Part shown: piece after piece, positions 8,009-15,179 of the stretch
Layout of the letters: each line of letters starts with the position of its first letter
Position numbering within the stretch: the first letter of the stretch is position 1
From: JBBQNR01 sp963774075
GTDB taxonomy: Bacteria > Actinomycetota > Thermoleophilia > Solirubrobacterales > JBBDJG01
Length of the DNA: 64,000 nucleotides
Reading direction: 5' to 3'
Assembly: GCA_963774075.1 (NCBI GenBank)
Contig: CAVZDP010000004.1
Coordinates: forward strand, 32,668-96,667
Made by a program: the position numbers and the translations under genes
Notes under the pieces: generated by a model
Told to the model about the DNA's origin: nothing
Databases searched by the model: none
What the model saw: only the letters and a program-made list of their open reading frames with translations

Positions 8009-8028
8009 TCCTACCTAAACGGTCAGGA
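8009..8028 (-). promoter_or_regulatory. Candidate operator of the Rrf2-suf operon
   Basis: On the plus strand TCCTACC (8009-8015) and GGTCAGGA (8021-8028) form an inverted repeat with a 5-nt spacer and a single extra base in one arm. Read on the minus strand, ATATCCTGACCGTTTAGGTA resembles the layout of type-1 IscR sites. It lies about 30 nt before the regulator start, where promoter overlap is expected. Confidence 0.5.
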
Positions 8029-8056
8029 TATCAGCGGTGTTCCCGGCCCCAATCGT

Positions 8057-8707
8057 TTAGCTCCGCTCCCGCAGCAGCACGCGGAGGTCGTGCAGGAGCG
8101 CTTCGGGGGTCAGAAAGTCAACGGGAAAGCCGACTCGCTGACGGCCGCGGCGGTCCATCAGCACGACGTACGAGTTGTGCTCGGCCGTGCGCGACTGCGG
8201 AGAGAACCCGTACGCCTGCCAGACGGGGCGCAGCTCGCGCTCGGAGCCGACCAGGTAATCCAGATAACCGTTCACCCTGCGCGTGACCAGGAAGCGCTTG
8301 GCGCTCTCCGCGGTGTCGTTGGCGGGGTCGACGCTCAGCGCGAGCGCCCTGACCTCGTCTCGCTCCGACGGCGCAAGCTCTGTCAGCGCCTCGCGGATCT
8401 GCTGGGCGGCGAGCGGGCAGCTCTCCTCGCAGGTGGAGTACATCGGCGACAGCACCACGACCCGTCCCCTCAGGCCGCGCAGCGTCACGACGCGGCCATC
8501 TTGGTCGCTGAGCGCGAAGTCCTCCGCCGGCGCTAGCGGGCGAAGCGCCCCCTCGAACGGGGAGCGCGGCCCCTGCGCGCCGACCTCGGTCACCTCCGCG
8601 GCGGGACCGTCGCTCTGGTCGCCGCGCCCCGCGAACACGGCGCCGATCGCTGCCCCGAGCGCGACGAAGGCGACCACGACCAGCACCAGCCGCAGCCTCG
8701 GGGTCAC
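8057..8707 (-). CDS. SCO1/SenC-family copper/thiol protein
   Basis: A 216-residue membrane-anchored thioredoxin-fold protein of the SCO1/PrrC family, which delivers copper to the CuA centre of cytochrome oxidase or acts as a thiol reductase. Residues 6-26 form an uncleaved signal anchor. The SCO1 motif CxxxCP is present as STCEESCPLAA, and the third ligand is probably the His in RTAEHNSYVVLMDRRG. The domain faces outside the membrane. The GTG start lies 4 nt after the response-regulator stop, so it appears to be the third gene of the two-component operon. No oxidase genes lie in the window. Confidence 0.92.
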   Translation of the reverse strand: MTPRLRLVLVVVAFVALGAAIGAVFAGRGDQSDGPAAEVTEVGAQGPRSPFEGALRPLAPAEDFALSDQDGRVVTLRGLRGRVVVLSPMYSTCEESCPLAAQQIREALTELAPSERDEVRALALSVDPANDTAESAKRFLVTRRVNGYLDYLVGSERELRPVWQAYGFSPQSRTAEHNSYVVLMDRRGRQRVGFPVDFLTPEALLHDLRVLLRERS

Positions 8708-8711
8708 GCCA

Positions 8712-9347
8712 CTACGGCTCCACGAGCCCGTGCCTGATCGCGTAGCGCACGAGCTCGACGCGGTCGCGCATGCCGAGCTTCTGCAGCACGTTCCCGCGAT
8801 GCGACTCGACCGTCTTCTCCGAGAGGTGGAGGATCTCGGCGATCTCCTTGTTGGTATGTGCCTCGGCGATCAGCTTCACGACCTCTTGCTCGCGCGGTGT
8901 CAGCTCGGGCTGCTCGCCCCGCTCGAGGAAATCCCGGATCAATGCCTGCTGAGCCGCCGGGGTCAGGAACGGCTCGCCGCGGGCCGCGGCGCGCACGGCG
9001 TCGAGCAGGTCCTCGTCCGCGGCGCGCTTCAACACGTAGCCTGCGGCGCCCGAGCGCAGCGCCTCGAAGAGGTAGCGCTCGTCGTCGTGCATGGACAGGA
9101 TGAGGACCTGCGTCTCCGGCGACTGGCGTTTGATCTCGTGCGTGGCCTGCAGCCCCGTCATGCGCGGCATCGCGACATCGAGGATCGCGATATCCGGGCG
9201 CTGAGCTACGACCTGCTCGAGCGCCTGCACGCCGTCCTCCGCCTCGCTCACGACCTCCATGTCCTCCTGGCGGTCGAGCAGCAGCTTGAGCCCCGACCGC
9301 ACGATCCCGTGGTCGTCCGCGATCAGGATCCTGATCGGCTCGCTCAC
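8712..9347 (-). CDS. NarL/LuxR-family response regulator
   Basis: A 211-residue response regulator. The receiver domain (about residues 5-120) has the acidic pair in ILIADDHG, the phosphoacceptor Asp57 in DIAILDVAMPRM, Thr/Ser at LILSMHD and Lys107 in YVLKRAAD. The C-terminal LuxR/GerE helix-turn-helix runs from LTPREQEVVKLIAEAHTNKE to the end. The GTG start overlaps the kinase stop (GTGA), fixing the start and indicating translational coupling. Confidence 0.96.
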   Translation of the reverse strand: MSEPIRILIADDHGIVRSGLKLLLDRQEDMEVVSEAEDGVQALEQVVAQRPDIAILDVAMPRMTGLQATHEIKRQSPETQVLILSMHDDERYLFEALRSGAAGYVLKRAADEDLLDAVRAAARGEPFLTPAAQQALIRDFLERGEQPELTPREQEVVKLIAEAHTNKEIAEILHLSEKTVESHRGNVLQKLGMRDRVELVRYAIRHGLVEP

Positions 9348-10318
9348 GCGACCGGCACCTCGAGGCGCACCGTCGTGCCTCTGCCGGGACGCGAGTCGAC
9401 GTCCAGGTTGCCGTCGACGAGCAGGGCGCGCTCGCGCATGCCCGACAGGCCGAGGCCCTTCGTCTCGTCGGCGAACGTGAAGCCCCGGCCGTCGTCGGCG
9501 ACCTTCAACAGGACCCTCGAGTCCATGCGACCCAGGCTCACGTCTATGTGGCGGGCCTCGGAGTGCCGGACGGCGTTTGCCAGCGCCTCCTGCGCCACCC
9601 TGTAGATCACGAGCTCGACGTCGCTCGGCAGCTCGCTCAGGTCCTGGTCGAGGTCGAAGCGGGTGCGGGCAGGCCCGCGGCGATCGTAGTCGCGGACCTG
9701 ACTGGCCAGCGCCGCGGCCAGCCCGTGGTCGTCGAGCGCGGCCGGACGAAGTTGGCGGGCCAGGTCGAGCAGCTCGCGCATCGCCTGGTTGGCTAGCTGC
9801 TTGGTCTCGTCGATCTCGGCACGCAGCTCCGCCGGCGCGTGCTGTGCAGCTGCCTCGAGCCGCAGCAGGAGGGCCGTCAGAGCCTGATTGACCTCGTCGT
9901 GAAGGTCGCGCGCGACCCGCTTGCGCTCCTCTTCCTGCGCCTTCAGCACGAGCGCCCCGGAGCGCCGCCGCTCGCCCTCCAGGCGCGCGAGCATGCGGTT
10001 GAAGGCGGCCATGAGGCGTTCGATGTCCGCTGAGCGGCCTGCTCGGCCGGTTTTGAGCTCCACCCGGCGCCCCGGACGCGAGAGGTCGATCCGCTCCATC
10101 GTGTCCAGCAGCCGCTCGAGCGGCTCGAACCGCCGGCGCAGGAGCCACATGTTGACCACCAGCGTGAGCACCAGCGCGAGCGCCAGCACCAGGAACTGCC
10201 GTCGGCTTTCCGAGACGCTCAGGTCCAGCCCCGCCGCGAGGCTGGCGACGAAGATCGCCGCCGTCACCAGGAGCAGGTTGAAGCCGAGGATCTGCCCCAG
10301 CAGGGAGGGTCGCCTCAT
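9344..10318 (-). CDS. Sensor histidine kinase (NarX/DesK type, HisKA_3)
   Basis: A 324-residue membrane kinase. Two hydrophobic helices (about 8-28 and 40-60) enclose a very short outer loop, so the sensor is probably intramembrane or cytoplasmic. A HAMP-like linker with LLDTMERIDLSRPG follows. The HisKA_3 dimerisation domain holds the phospho-His in VARDLHDEVNQALTALLLRL, and the HATPase domain shows NAVRHSEARHIDVSLG (N box), VADDGRGF (G1) and GLSGMRERA (G2). It is the first gene of the kinase-regulator-SCO1 operon and is divergent from htpX across a 208-bp spacer. A redox or copper-linked signal is suggested only by the downstream SCO1 gene. Confidence 0.95.
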   Translation of the reverse strand: MRRPSLLGQILGFNLLLVTAAIFVASLAAGLDLSVSESRRQFLVLALALVLTLVVNMWLLRRRFEPLERLLDTMERIDLSRPGRRVELKTGRAGRSADIERLMAAFNRMLARLEGERRRSGALVLKAQEEERKRVARDLHDEVNQALTALLLRLEAAAQHAPAELRAEIDETKQLANQAMRELLDLARQLRPAALDDHGLAAALASQVRDYDRRGPARTRFDLDQDLSELPSDVELVIYRVAQEALANAVRHSEARHIDVSLGRMDSRVLLKVADDGRGFTFADETKGLGLSGMRERALLVDGNLDVDSRPGRGTTVRLEVPVA

Positions 10319-10526
10319 TACTCAAAAGGTAGGGCCTCGGGCGGCTCCCCAGGCGCACGCCGGCCGGCTCGGCGGGTACCGCGGAAACCGAGATCAGGTG
10401 CCGACCCGACGACAATGGGGTCCTGACCCGATACCGAAAAAGGGCTTTACGGACGATACTTCTCGAGCACGGCAGCGACCTCAGGGCAGGGTCGCCCGCA
10501 AAGCAGAGAGGCGAAGAGCAAGAGAG

Positions 10527-11384
10527 ATGACAACGGCAACGCAGTCGAACTGGAAAGCTGGGATTCGCACCACGGCCCTGCTTGCCACCCTCACCGGCCT
10601 GCTGGTCCTGCTCGGGCAGCTCATCGGCGGGCCGAGCATGGCCCTCACGTTTCTGCTCATCGGCGCCGTGATCAACTTGGGCGCCTACTGGTTCTCGGAC
10701 CGGATTGCGCTCAAGATGAGCCGGGCGAGGCCGTTGAGCGAGGAGGAGGCTCCTCGCCTGCACCAGATCGTCCGGGAGCTGGCCCACTCGGCTGGGGTCC
10801 CGATGCCCAGGCTCTACATGATCCCCGCGAGCCAGCCCAACGCGTTCGCGACCGGCCGCAGCCCCAAGAAGGCCGCGGTGGCCGTGACGGAGGGCATCAC
10901 GCAGCTCCTGAGCGAGAGCGAGCTGCGGGGCGTGATCGCCCACGAGCTGGCGCACATCCGCAACCGCGACACGCTGATCCAGTCGGTTGCGGCCACGATC
11001 GGTGGCGCCATCACCTGGATCGCCTACATGCTGCTGTTCGTGGGCGGCGACGAGGACAACGGCCCGCTCGGGCTGGTCGCCGGCCTTGCGATGGTGCTGC
11101 TGGCGCCGCTGGCCGCAACGATCATCCAGCTCGCCATCTCCCGCCAGCGGGAGTACTCGGCGGACGCAACCGGCGCCCGGATCGCACGTGCGCCGAACGC
11201 TCTGGCCGACGCGCTCGAGCGCCTGGAAGCCGGCGCCAAGGCGATGCCGATGCAGGTCAACTCCGCCGCCGAGCCGCTTTTCATCGTGAAGCCGTTCAGC
11301 GGTGGGGGCGTGAGCGCCCTGTTCTCGACCCACCCCCCGATCGAGGAGCGCGTGCGGAGGCTGCGCGCGCTGGCGGTGACTTAA
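10527..11384 (+). CDS. htpX: HtpX-type M48 zinc metalloprotease
   Basis: A 285-residue integral membrane protease that degrades misfolded membrane proteins. Two N-terminal transmembrane helices (about 15-55) precede the catalytic domain with the zinc motif IAHELAHIRNRD (HExxH). A further pair of membrane segments (TIGGAITWIAYMLLFV and LVAGLAMVLLAPLAATII) follows, then the third zinc ligand in QREYSADATGARIA. The ATG at 10527 is preceded by AGAGAG and starts the conserved N-terminus. It is monocistronic, divergent from the sensor kinase, and followed by an intrinsic terminator. Confidence 0.95.
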   Translation: MTTATQSNWKAGIRTTALLATLTGLLVLLGQLIGGPSMALTFLLIGAVINLGAYWFSDRIALKMSRARPLSEEEAPRLHQIVRELAHSAGVPMPRLYMIPASQPNAFATGRSPKKAAVAVTEGITQLLSESELRGVIAHELAHIRNRDTLIQSVAATIGGAITWIAYMLLFVGGDEDNGPLGLVAGLAMVLLAPLAATIIQLAISRQREYSADATGARIARAPNALADALERLEAGAKAMPMQVNSAAEPLFIVKPFSGGGVSALFSTHPPIEERVRRLRALAVT

Positions 11385-11439
11385 CACAAGGCTTATGGGC
11401 CCGGAGTTCTCGCGGAGCTTCGGCAACATAAGGGGGCTA

Positions 11440-11474
11440 AAAGCGGCGGCGCCTTCGGGCGCCGTCGCCGCTTT
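11440..11474 (+). terminator. Intrinsic terminator after htpX
   Basis: AAAGCGGCGGCGCC (11440-11453), loop TTCG, then GGCGCCGTCGCCGCTTT (11458-11474) form a long GC-rich hairpin with a two-base bulge, ending in a short T run. Confidence 0.8.
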
Positions 11475-11503
11475 GTGGGAATATCGGGTGCTACTATATT
11501 CCC
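11473..11503 (+). promoter_or_regulatory. Promoter with overlapping inverted repeat before the cysteine-synthesis operon
   Basis: GGGAATAT (11477-11484) and ATATTCCC (11496-11503) form a perfect 8-bp inverted repeat separated by 11 bp. A -10-like TATATT (11495-11500) lies inside the right arm, and TTGTGG (11473-11478) overlaps the left arm 16 bp upstream. A regulator binding the repeat would block the promoter of the moeZ-like/cysO/cysM/mec operon. Confidence 0.55.
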
Positions 11504-11541
11504 GGAAGTCTGATCGAAATTTGAGTAATTAGGGGGCGCCA

Positions 11542-12753
11542 GTGAGCACCCAGGCGACGGCCCGCTCGGGCCAGCAACTCATCAAGGATGCCCGCTCGCG
11601 GATCGAGGAGCTGGATCCGTCAGAGGTAAAGCAGACGCTCGACAGGGCGGGTCAGAACGGCAGCGCGGACGATGCGCCCGTGATCCTCGATGTCCGCGAG
11701 CAGCACGAGTTCGAGGTCGGGCACCTGCCGGGCGCGGTTCATGTGCCGCGCGGGCACCTCGAGACGCGGATCGAGGCGGCGATCCCCGACCGCAGCCGGC
11801 GGGTGATCGCCTACTGCTCCACTCAGAACCGCTCTGCGCTCGCCGCGGTCACGATGAAGGAGCAGCTCGGCTACGAGGACGTGGCCGTGATGACGGGCGG
11901 CTTCACGCTCTGGCGCGACCGCGGCTACGAGTTCACGCAGCCGCGCGCTCTCACCGACGAGCAGAAGCAGCGCTACTCGCGCCACCTTCTCATTCCCGAG
12001 GTCGGCATCGAGGGGCAGCAGAAGCTGCTCGACGCGAAAGTGCTCCTGATCGGCGCGGGTGGGCTGGGTTCTCCGTCCGCTCTCTACCTCGCGGCGGCCG
12101 GCGTCGGGACGCTCGGGATCGTCGATGACGACGAGGTCGACCTCACGAACCTGCAGCGACAGGTGATCCACAACTCCGAGCGCGTAGGCGATCTGAAGGT
12201 CGAGTCGGCGAAGAAGACGATCGAGGCACTGAACCCGGACGTCGACGTCAAGCCCTACCCGACGCGATTGAACGCGGACAACGTGCTGGACCTGATCCGC
12301 GACTACGACGTGATCGTGGACGGCGCGGACAACTTCCCCACTCGCTACCTGCTGAACGACGCAGCCGTGCGCGAGCGCAAGCCGGTCGTGCACGCGTCGA
12401 TCCTCGGCTTCGACGGTCAGCTGACGGTGTTCGTGCCCTACGAGGGCCCGTGCTACCGCTGCCTCTATCCTCAGCCTCCACCCGCCGATCTCGCGCCGTC
12501 GTGTGGCGCCAACGGAGTGCTCGGAGTGCTCCCCGGCATCATGGGACTGCTGCAGGCCAACGAGACGATCAAGCTCGTCATCGGCAAGGGCCAGCCTCTG
12601 GTGGGCAGGCTGCTCCTCTTCGAGGCGCTCTCGACGCAGTTCACCGAGCTCAAGGTGCGCAGGGACGAGGCCTGCCCGGTCTGCGGTGACGGCGTCAACC
12701 TCGAGGGAACCGAGTTCGAGGACTACGAGGCTCTCTGCGCTGCCGCCGGCTAG
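11542..12753 (+). CDS. Rhodanese-E1 fusion: sulfur-carrier adenylyltransferase (MoeZ/MoeB-like)
   Basis: A 403-residue protein with an N-terminal rhodanese domain (about 45-135; VILDVREQHEFEVGHLPGA, active Cys in YCSTQNRSA) and a C-terminal ThiF/MoeB E1-like domain. The E1 part shows the ATP loop LIGAGGLGSPSALYLAAAG, NLQRQVIHN, VDGADNFPTRYLLND and two zinc pairs, CYRC and CPVC. Such enzymes adenylate a ubiquitin-like carrier at Gly-Gly and convert it to a thiocarboxylate. In the usual MoeZ/MOCS3 proteins the rhodanese domain is C-terminal; here the order is reversed. The GTG start follows AGGGGG. The operon context (cysO, cysM, JAMM protease) makes CysO the likely substrate. Confidence 0.93.
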   Translation: MSTQATARSGQQLIKDARSRIEELDPSEVKQTLDRAGQNGSADDAPVILDVREQHEFEVGHLPGAVHVPRGHLETRIEAAIPDRSRRVIAYCSTQNRSALAAVTMKEQLGYEDVAVMTGGFTLWRDRGYEFTQPRALTDEQKQRYSRHLLIPEVGIEGQQKLLDAKVLLIGAGGLGSPSALYLAAAGVGTLGIVDDDEVDLTNLQRQVIHNSERVGDLKVESAKKTIEALNPDVDVKPYPTRLNADNVLDLIRDYDVIVDGADNFPTRYLLNDAAVRERKPVVHASILGFDGQLTVFVPYEGPCYRCLYPQPPPADLAPSCGANGVLGVLPGIMGLLQANETIKLVIGKGQPLVGRLLLFEALSTQFTELKVRRDEACPVCGDGVNLEGTEFEDYEALCAAAG

Positions 12754-12819
12754 CGTCCACGCTCTCGCTAGGCTACGGCCCGTGACGCACCTCAGTACCG
12801 ACCTCAGCTTCGAGGCGCG

Positions 12820-13119
12820 ATGCCGACCGTGAAGATCCCGCCGGTCCTGCGCCCGTCCGTGGGCGGCGAGACCGAGGTCGGCGTCGAGGGAGGCAGTGTC
12901 GGCGATGTGCTGAAGGCGCTCACCGAGCGCTTTCCCTCGACGCGCGAGCAGCTCTTCGCGGGCGACGGTGAGCTCAATCGCTACGTCAACGTGTACGTCA
13001 ACGACGAGGATGTGCGCGTGCAGGACGGCCTGGAGACGAAGGTCGGCCCGAACGACACGGTCATGATCCTGCCCGCGATGGCGGGCGGAGCTCGAGCCGG
13101 CTTCGCCGGATCAAAATAG
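12820..13119 (+). CDS. cysO: CysO-like ubiquitin-fold sulfur carrier with C-terminal tail
   Basis: A 99-residue MoaD/ThiS-family beta-grasp protein (KIPPVLRPSVGG at the N-terminus; NRYVNVYVNDEDVR; VGPNDTVMILPAMAGG). CysO carries sulfur as a C-terminal thiocarboxylate for cysteine synthesis by CysM. Normally the Gly-Gly is the terminus; here nine more residues (ARAGFAGSK) follow, so a processing step would be needed before activation. The downstream JAMM peptidase is the obvious candidate. It is 66 nt after the E1 gene and 84 nt before cysM, on the same strand. Confidence 0.92.
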   Translation: MPTVKIPPVLRPSVGGETEVGVEGGSVGDVLKALTERFPSTREQLFAGDGELNRYVNVYVNDEDVRVQDGLETKVGPNDTVMILPAMAGGARAGFAGSK

Positions 13120-13203
13120 GCCGGCATTCGCCAGGCCAATTCCGGGAGCTCTGTTGTCTGCAGCGGCGCCTGCGGCGCCTACGCGACCGCCTAAACTTAG
13201 GCG

Positions 13204-14169
13204 ATGCTCCAGGCCCGTCCGCTGAGAGAGCCGCGCGAGTGCTGCCCCGACGTCCTCGGGACCATCGGGAACACCCCGATGGTGGAGCTCAAGCGGATGT
13301 CGCCCAAGGAGGGGGTGCGGCTGTTCGCGAAGCTCGAGTTCTACAACCCGACGGGTTCCATCAAGGACCGCATCGCGAAGTCGATGATCGAGCGCGCCGA
13401 GGAGGAGGGGGCGATCCAGCCGGGTCAGACGGTCCTCGAGCCGACCTCGGGCAACACCGGCATCTCGCTCGGCTTGGTCTGCCGCCTCAAGGGCTATCCA
13501 CTCAAGGTCGTCATGCCGGAGAACGTCACCGAAGAACGCACGAAGCTGCTGCAGATGTACGGCGCGGAGATCGTGTACTCGGAAGGGGCAAAGGGATCCA
13601 ACGGCGCCGTCGAGCTCGCGCTCGAGCTGGCGGAGAAGGACCCGAGTTACTACATGCCCTACCAGTACGGCAACCCGGCCAACCCCGATGCGCACTACCG
13701 CGGCACGGCCGCCGAGATCCTCGATGACATCGACGACGTCACCGCGTTCGTCGCCGGGCTCGGAACAGGCGGCACGTTGATGGGCAACGGGCGCCGGCTG
13801 AAGGAGCACGACCAGTCCACGCTCATCGTCGCCGCCGAGCCGCTGCAAGGCGAGCTCGTCCAGGGGCTGCGCTCGCTCGACGACGGCTTCATCCCGCCGA
13901 TCATCGACCTCTCGCTTCTGGACCGCAAGATCCTCGTCTCCAACCGCGATGCGATCGTGTGGACGCAAAAGCTCTTCTTCGAGGAGGGCATCTTCACCGG
14001 TGTCTCCTCCGGCGCGATCGCGGCGGTAGCGGTGCGCATGGCCAATGAGCTCGAGGAGGGCAACGTCGTCTTCGTCGTCGCCGACGACGGCTCCAAGTAC
14101 CTGTCCGCAGAGCTGTGGACGAAGTCGGTCGAGGAGCTAGAGGCGGTCGACTCCACCGTCTGGTGGTGA
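13204..14169 (+). CDS. cysM: Cysteine synthase CysM (CysO-thiocarboxylate dependent type)
   Basis: A 321-residue PLP enzyme of the cysteine synthase family. It has the PLP lysine in YNPTGSIKDRIAKSM, the substrate loop EPTSGNTGISLGLV, the phosphate loop AGLGTGGTLMGNGR and the C-terminal GVSSGAIAAVAVR. In mycobacteria the homologue uses O-phosphoserine and thiocarboxylated CysO. The same three-gene set here (carrier, synthase, JAMM protease) supports that role over the sulfide-using CysK role. The C-terminus ends DSTVWW, resembling the flexible tail described for mycobacterial CysM. Its stop overlaps the protease start (GTGA). Confidence 0.93.
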   Translation: MLQARPLREPRECCPDVLGTIGNTPMVELKRMSPKEGVRLFAKLEFYNPTGSIKDRIAKSMIERAEEEGAIQPGQTVLEPTSGNTGISLGLVCRLKGYPLKVVMPENVTEERTKLLQMYGAEIVYSEGAKGSNGAVELALELAEKDPSYYMPYQYGNPANPDAHYRGTAAEILDDIDDVTAFVAGLGTGGTLMGNGRRLKEHDQSTLIVAAEPLQGELVQGLRSLDDGFIPPIIDLSLLDRKILVSNRDAIVWTQKLFFEEGIFTGVSSGAIAAVAVRMANELEEGNVVFVVADDGSKYLSAELWTKSVEELEAVDSTVWW

Positions 14170-14561
14170 GAATCTCTCAGGCCCTGCGCGATGAGATGGT
14201 TGCGCACGCGCGCGAGGAGCTTCCCAACGAATGCTGCGGGCTCGTCGCGGCGCAGGACGGTCGCGCGGTCAAGGTCTACCGCGCCGTGAATGCGGCAGCG
14301 AGCCCCGTCCGCTACGGCCTCGACCCGAAGGAGCAGTTCATCCTCATGAGAGAGATCGAGGAGAGCGGCTGGACGCTCGGCGCGATCTACCACTCTCACA
14401 CGCGCAGCCCCGCCTATCCGTCGCAGACGGACGTGAACCTCGCCTTCTACCCGGACTCCCTGTACCTGATCGTGTCATTGCAGGACGCGGACGATCCCGA
14501 CGTGCGCGCATTCCGGATCGTCGACGGCGACATCAGCGAAGCTGAGCTCAAGTTTGAATAG
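14166..14561 (+). CDS. mec: Mec-type JAMM (Mov34/MPN) metalloprotease
   Basis: A 131-residue zinc protease of the JAMM family. The catalytic Glu is in the N-terminal block REELPNECCGLVAA, and the zinc motif reads YHSHTRSPAYPSQTDVNLAF (HxHx..S..D). The mycobacterial homologue Mec+ hydrolyses CysO-cysteine to release cysteine. In this genome it may in addition trim the CysO tail. The GTG overlapping the cysM stop is the natural start, and a hairpin follows directly. Confidence 0.94.
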   Translation: MRISQALRDEMVAHAREELPNECCGLVAAQDGRAVKVYRAVNAAASPVRYGLDPKEQFILMREIEESGWTLGAIYHSHTRSPAYPSQTDVNLAFYPDSLYLIVSLQDADDPDVRAFRIVDGDISEAELKFE

Positions 14562-14620
14562 ACGCCGCCTCGAGGCGGCGTCACTGGACTTTAGGTGTCC
14601 GCCGAAGGCGGCCCGATTTT
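14561..14620 (+). terminator. Tandem hairpins ending the cysteine operon
   Basis: GACGCCGCC/GGCGGCGTC (14561-14569 and 14574-14582, loop TCGA) is a perfect 9-bp hairpin that includes the last base of the stop codon. A second hairpin CCGCC-GAA-GGCGG (14599-14611) is followed by CCCGATTTT. The second resembles the hairpin at 40820-40838 (GTGTCCGGC-AAA-GCCGGCC) with swapped base pairs in the stem. Confidence 0.7.
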
Positions 14621-14654
14621 CACGCACTCCGGAGACTGCCCGTAGAGTTGAGGC

Positions 14655-15149
14655 GTGACCGAGATGTCGAAGCCCCTCGCCTGCCCGAAGTGCGCTACGC
14701 GCTACTCGCTCGACGAGCGTTTCTGCCCGGATTGCGGCATGCCGCTCACCTACTCGGGGCGGGTGGGCGACGAGGAGCCCGTCACGGAGCAGCACGAGCG
14801 TGCCCGCAAAGTGAAGCCGCAGTACGCGCGCGGGGAGCTGCGCAGGGTCGTGACGGCGCGCCAGCTGGCCGAGGCGGAGTTCATCCAGATGATGCTGCTC
14901 GAGGAGGGAGTCCCGAGCATCCTGCGCCGCACCCGCGGGTTCGACGTCCCGGATTTCCTCGCGGCGGGCCCGCGGGACGTGCTGGTGCCCGAATCCGGTC
15001 TCGACGTTGCGCGGGACGTGCTCCAGCAGGCCGAGGTCATAGGCGAGCCGGCCGCCGCAGCCGGCCCTTCGCCGCGCGCTCTCGCGATCGGGATCGCCGT
15101 CGCCCTGGTCGTTATCGCGGGGCTGCTCGCGATCGGCGCGGTTCGCTAG
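14655..15149 (+). CDS. Zinc-ribbon protein with DUF2007-like domain and C-terminal membrane helix
   Basis: A 164-residue protein. Residues 10-28 form a zinc ribbon (CPKCATRYSLDERFCPDCG). The middle (about 65-125: VVTARQLAEAEFIQMMLLEE, GRD-type end with VLVPESGLDVARDVL) resembles DUF2007 putative signal-transducing domains. A single membrane helix (about 143-163) is at the C-terminus, so it is a tail-anchored cytoplasmic protein. No partner is evident. Start choice: GTG at 14655 just upstream of ATG 14664; both give the same domains. Function unknown. Confidence 0.7.
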   Translation: MTEMSKPLACPKCATRYSLDERFCPDCGMPLTYSGRVGDEEPVTEQHERARKVKPQYARGELRRVVTARQLAEAEFIQMMLLEEGVPSILRRTRGFDVPDFLAAGPRDVLVPESGLDVARDVLQQAEVIGEPAAAAGPSPRALAIGIAVALVVIAGLLAIGAVR

Positions 15150-15168
15150 CGATCGGCGCGGTTCGCTA
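15129..15168. repeat. Perfect 20-bp tandem duplication at a stop codon
   Basis: The 20-mer GCGATCGGCGCGGTTCGCTA occurs twice head to tail (15129-15148 and 15149-15168). The first copy encodes the last residues (AIGAVR) and stop of the zinc-ribbon gene, and the second lies just after it. The duplication leaves the protein unchanged. Confidence 0.9.
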
Positions 15169-15179
15169 GTGGTCCACTA

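Noticed and set aside
8712..11429. A very long open frame covering the response regulator, the kinase region and htpX
   Set aside because: Only its last 211 residues are a real protein; the rest is antisense or out-of-frame sequence over the kinase and htpX genes, kept open by high GC.
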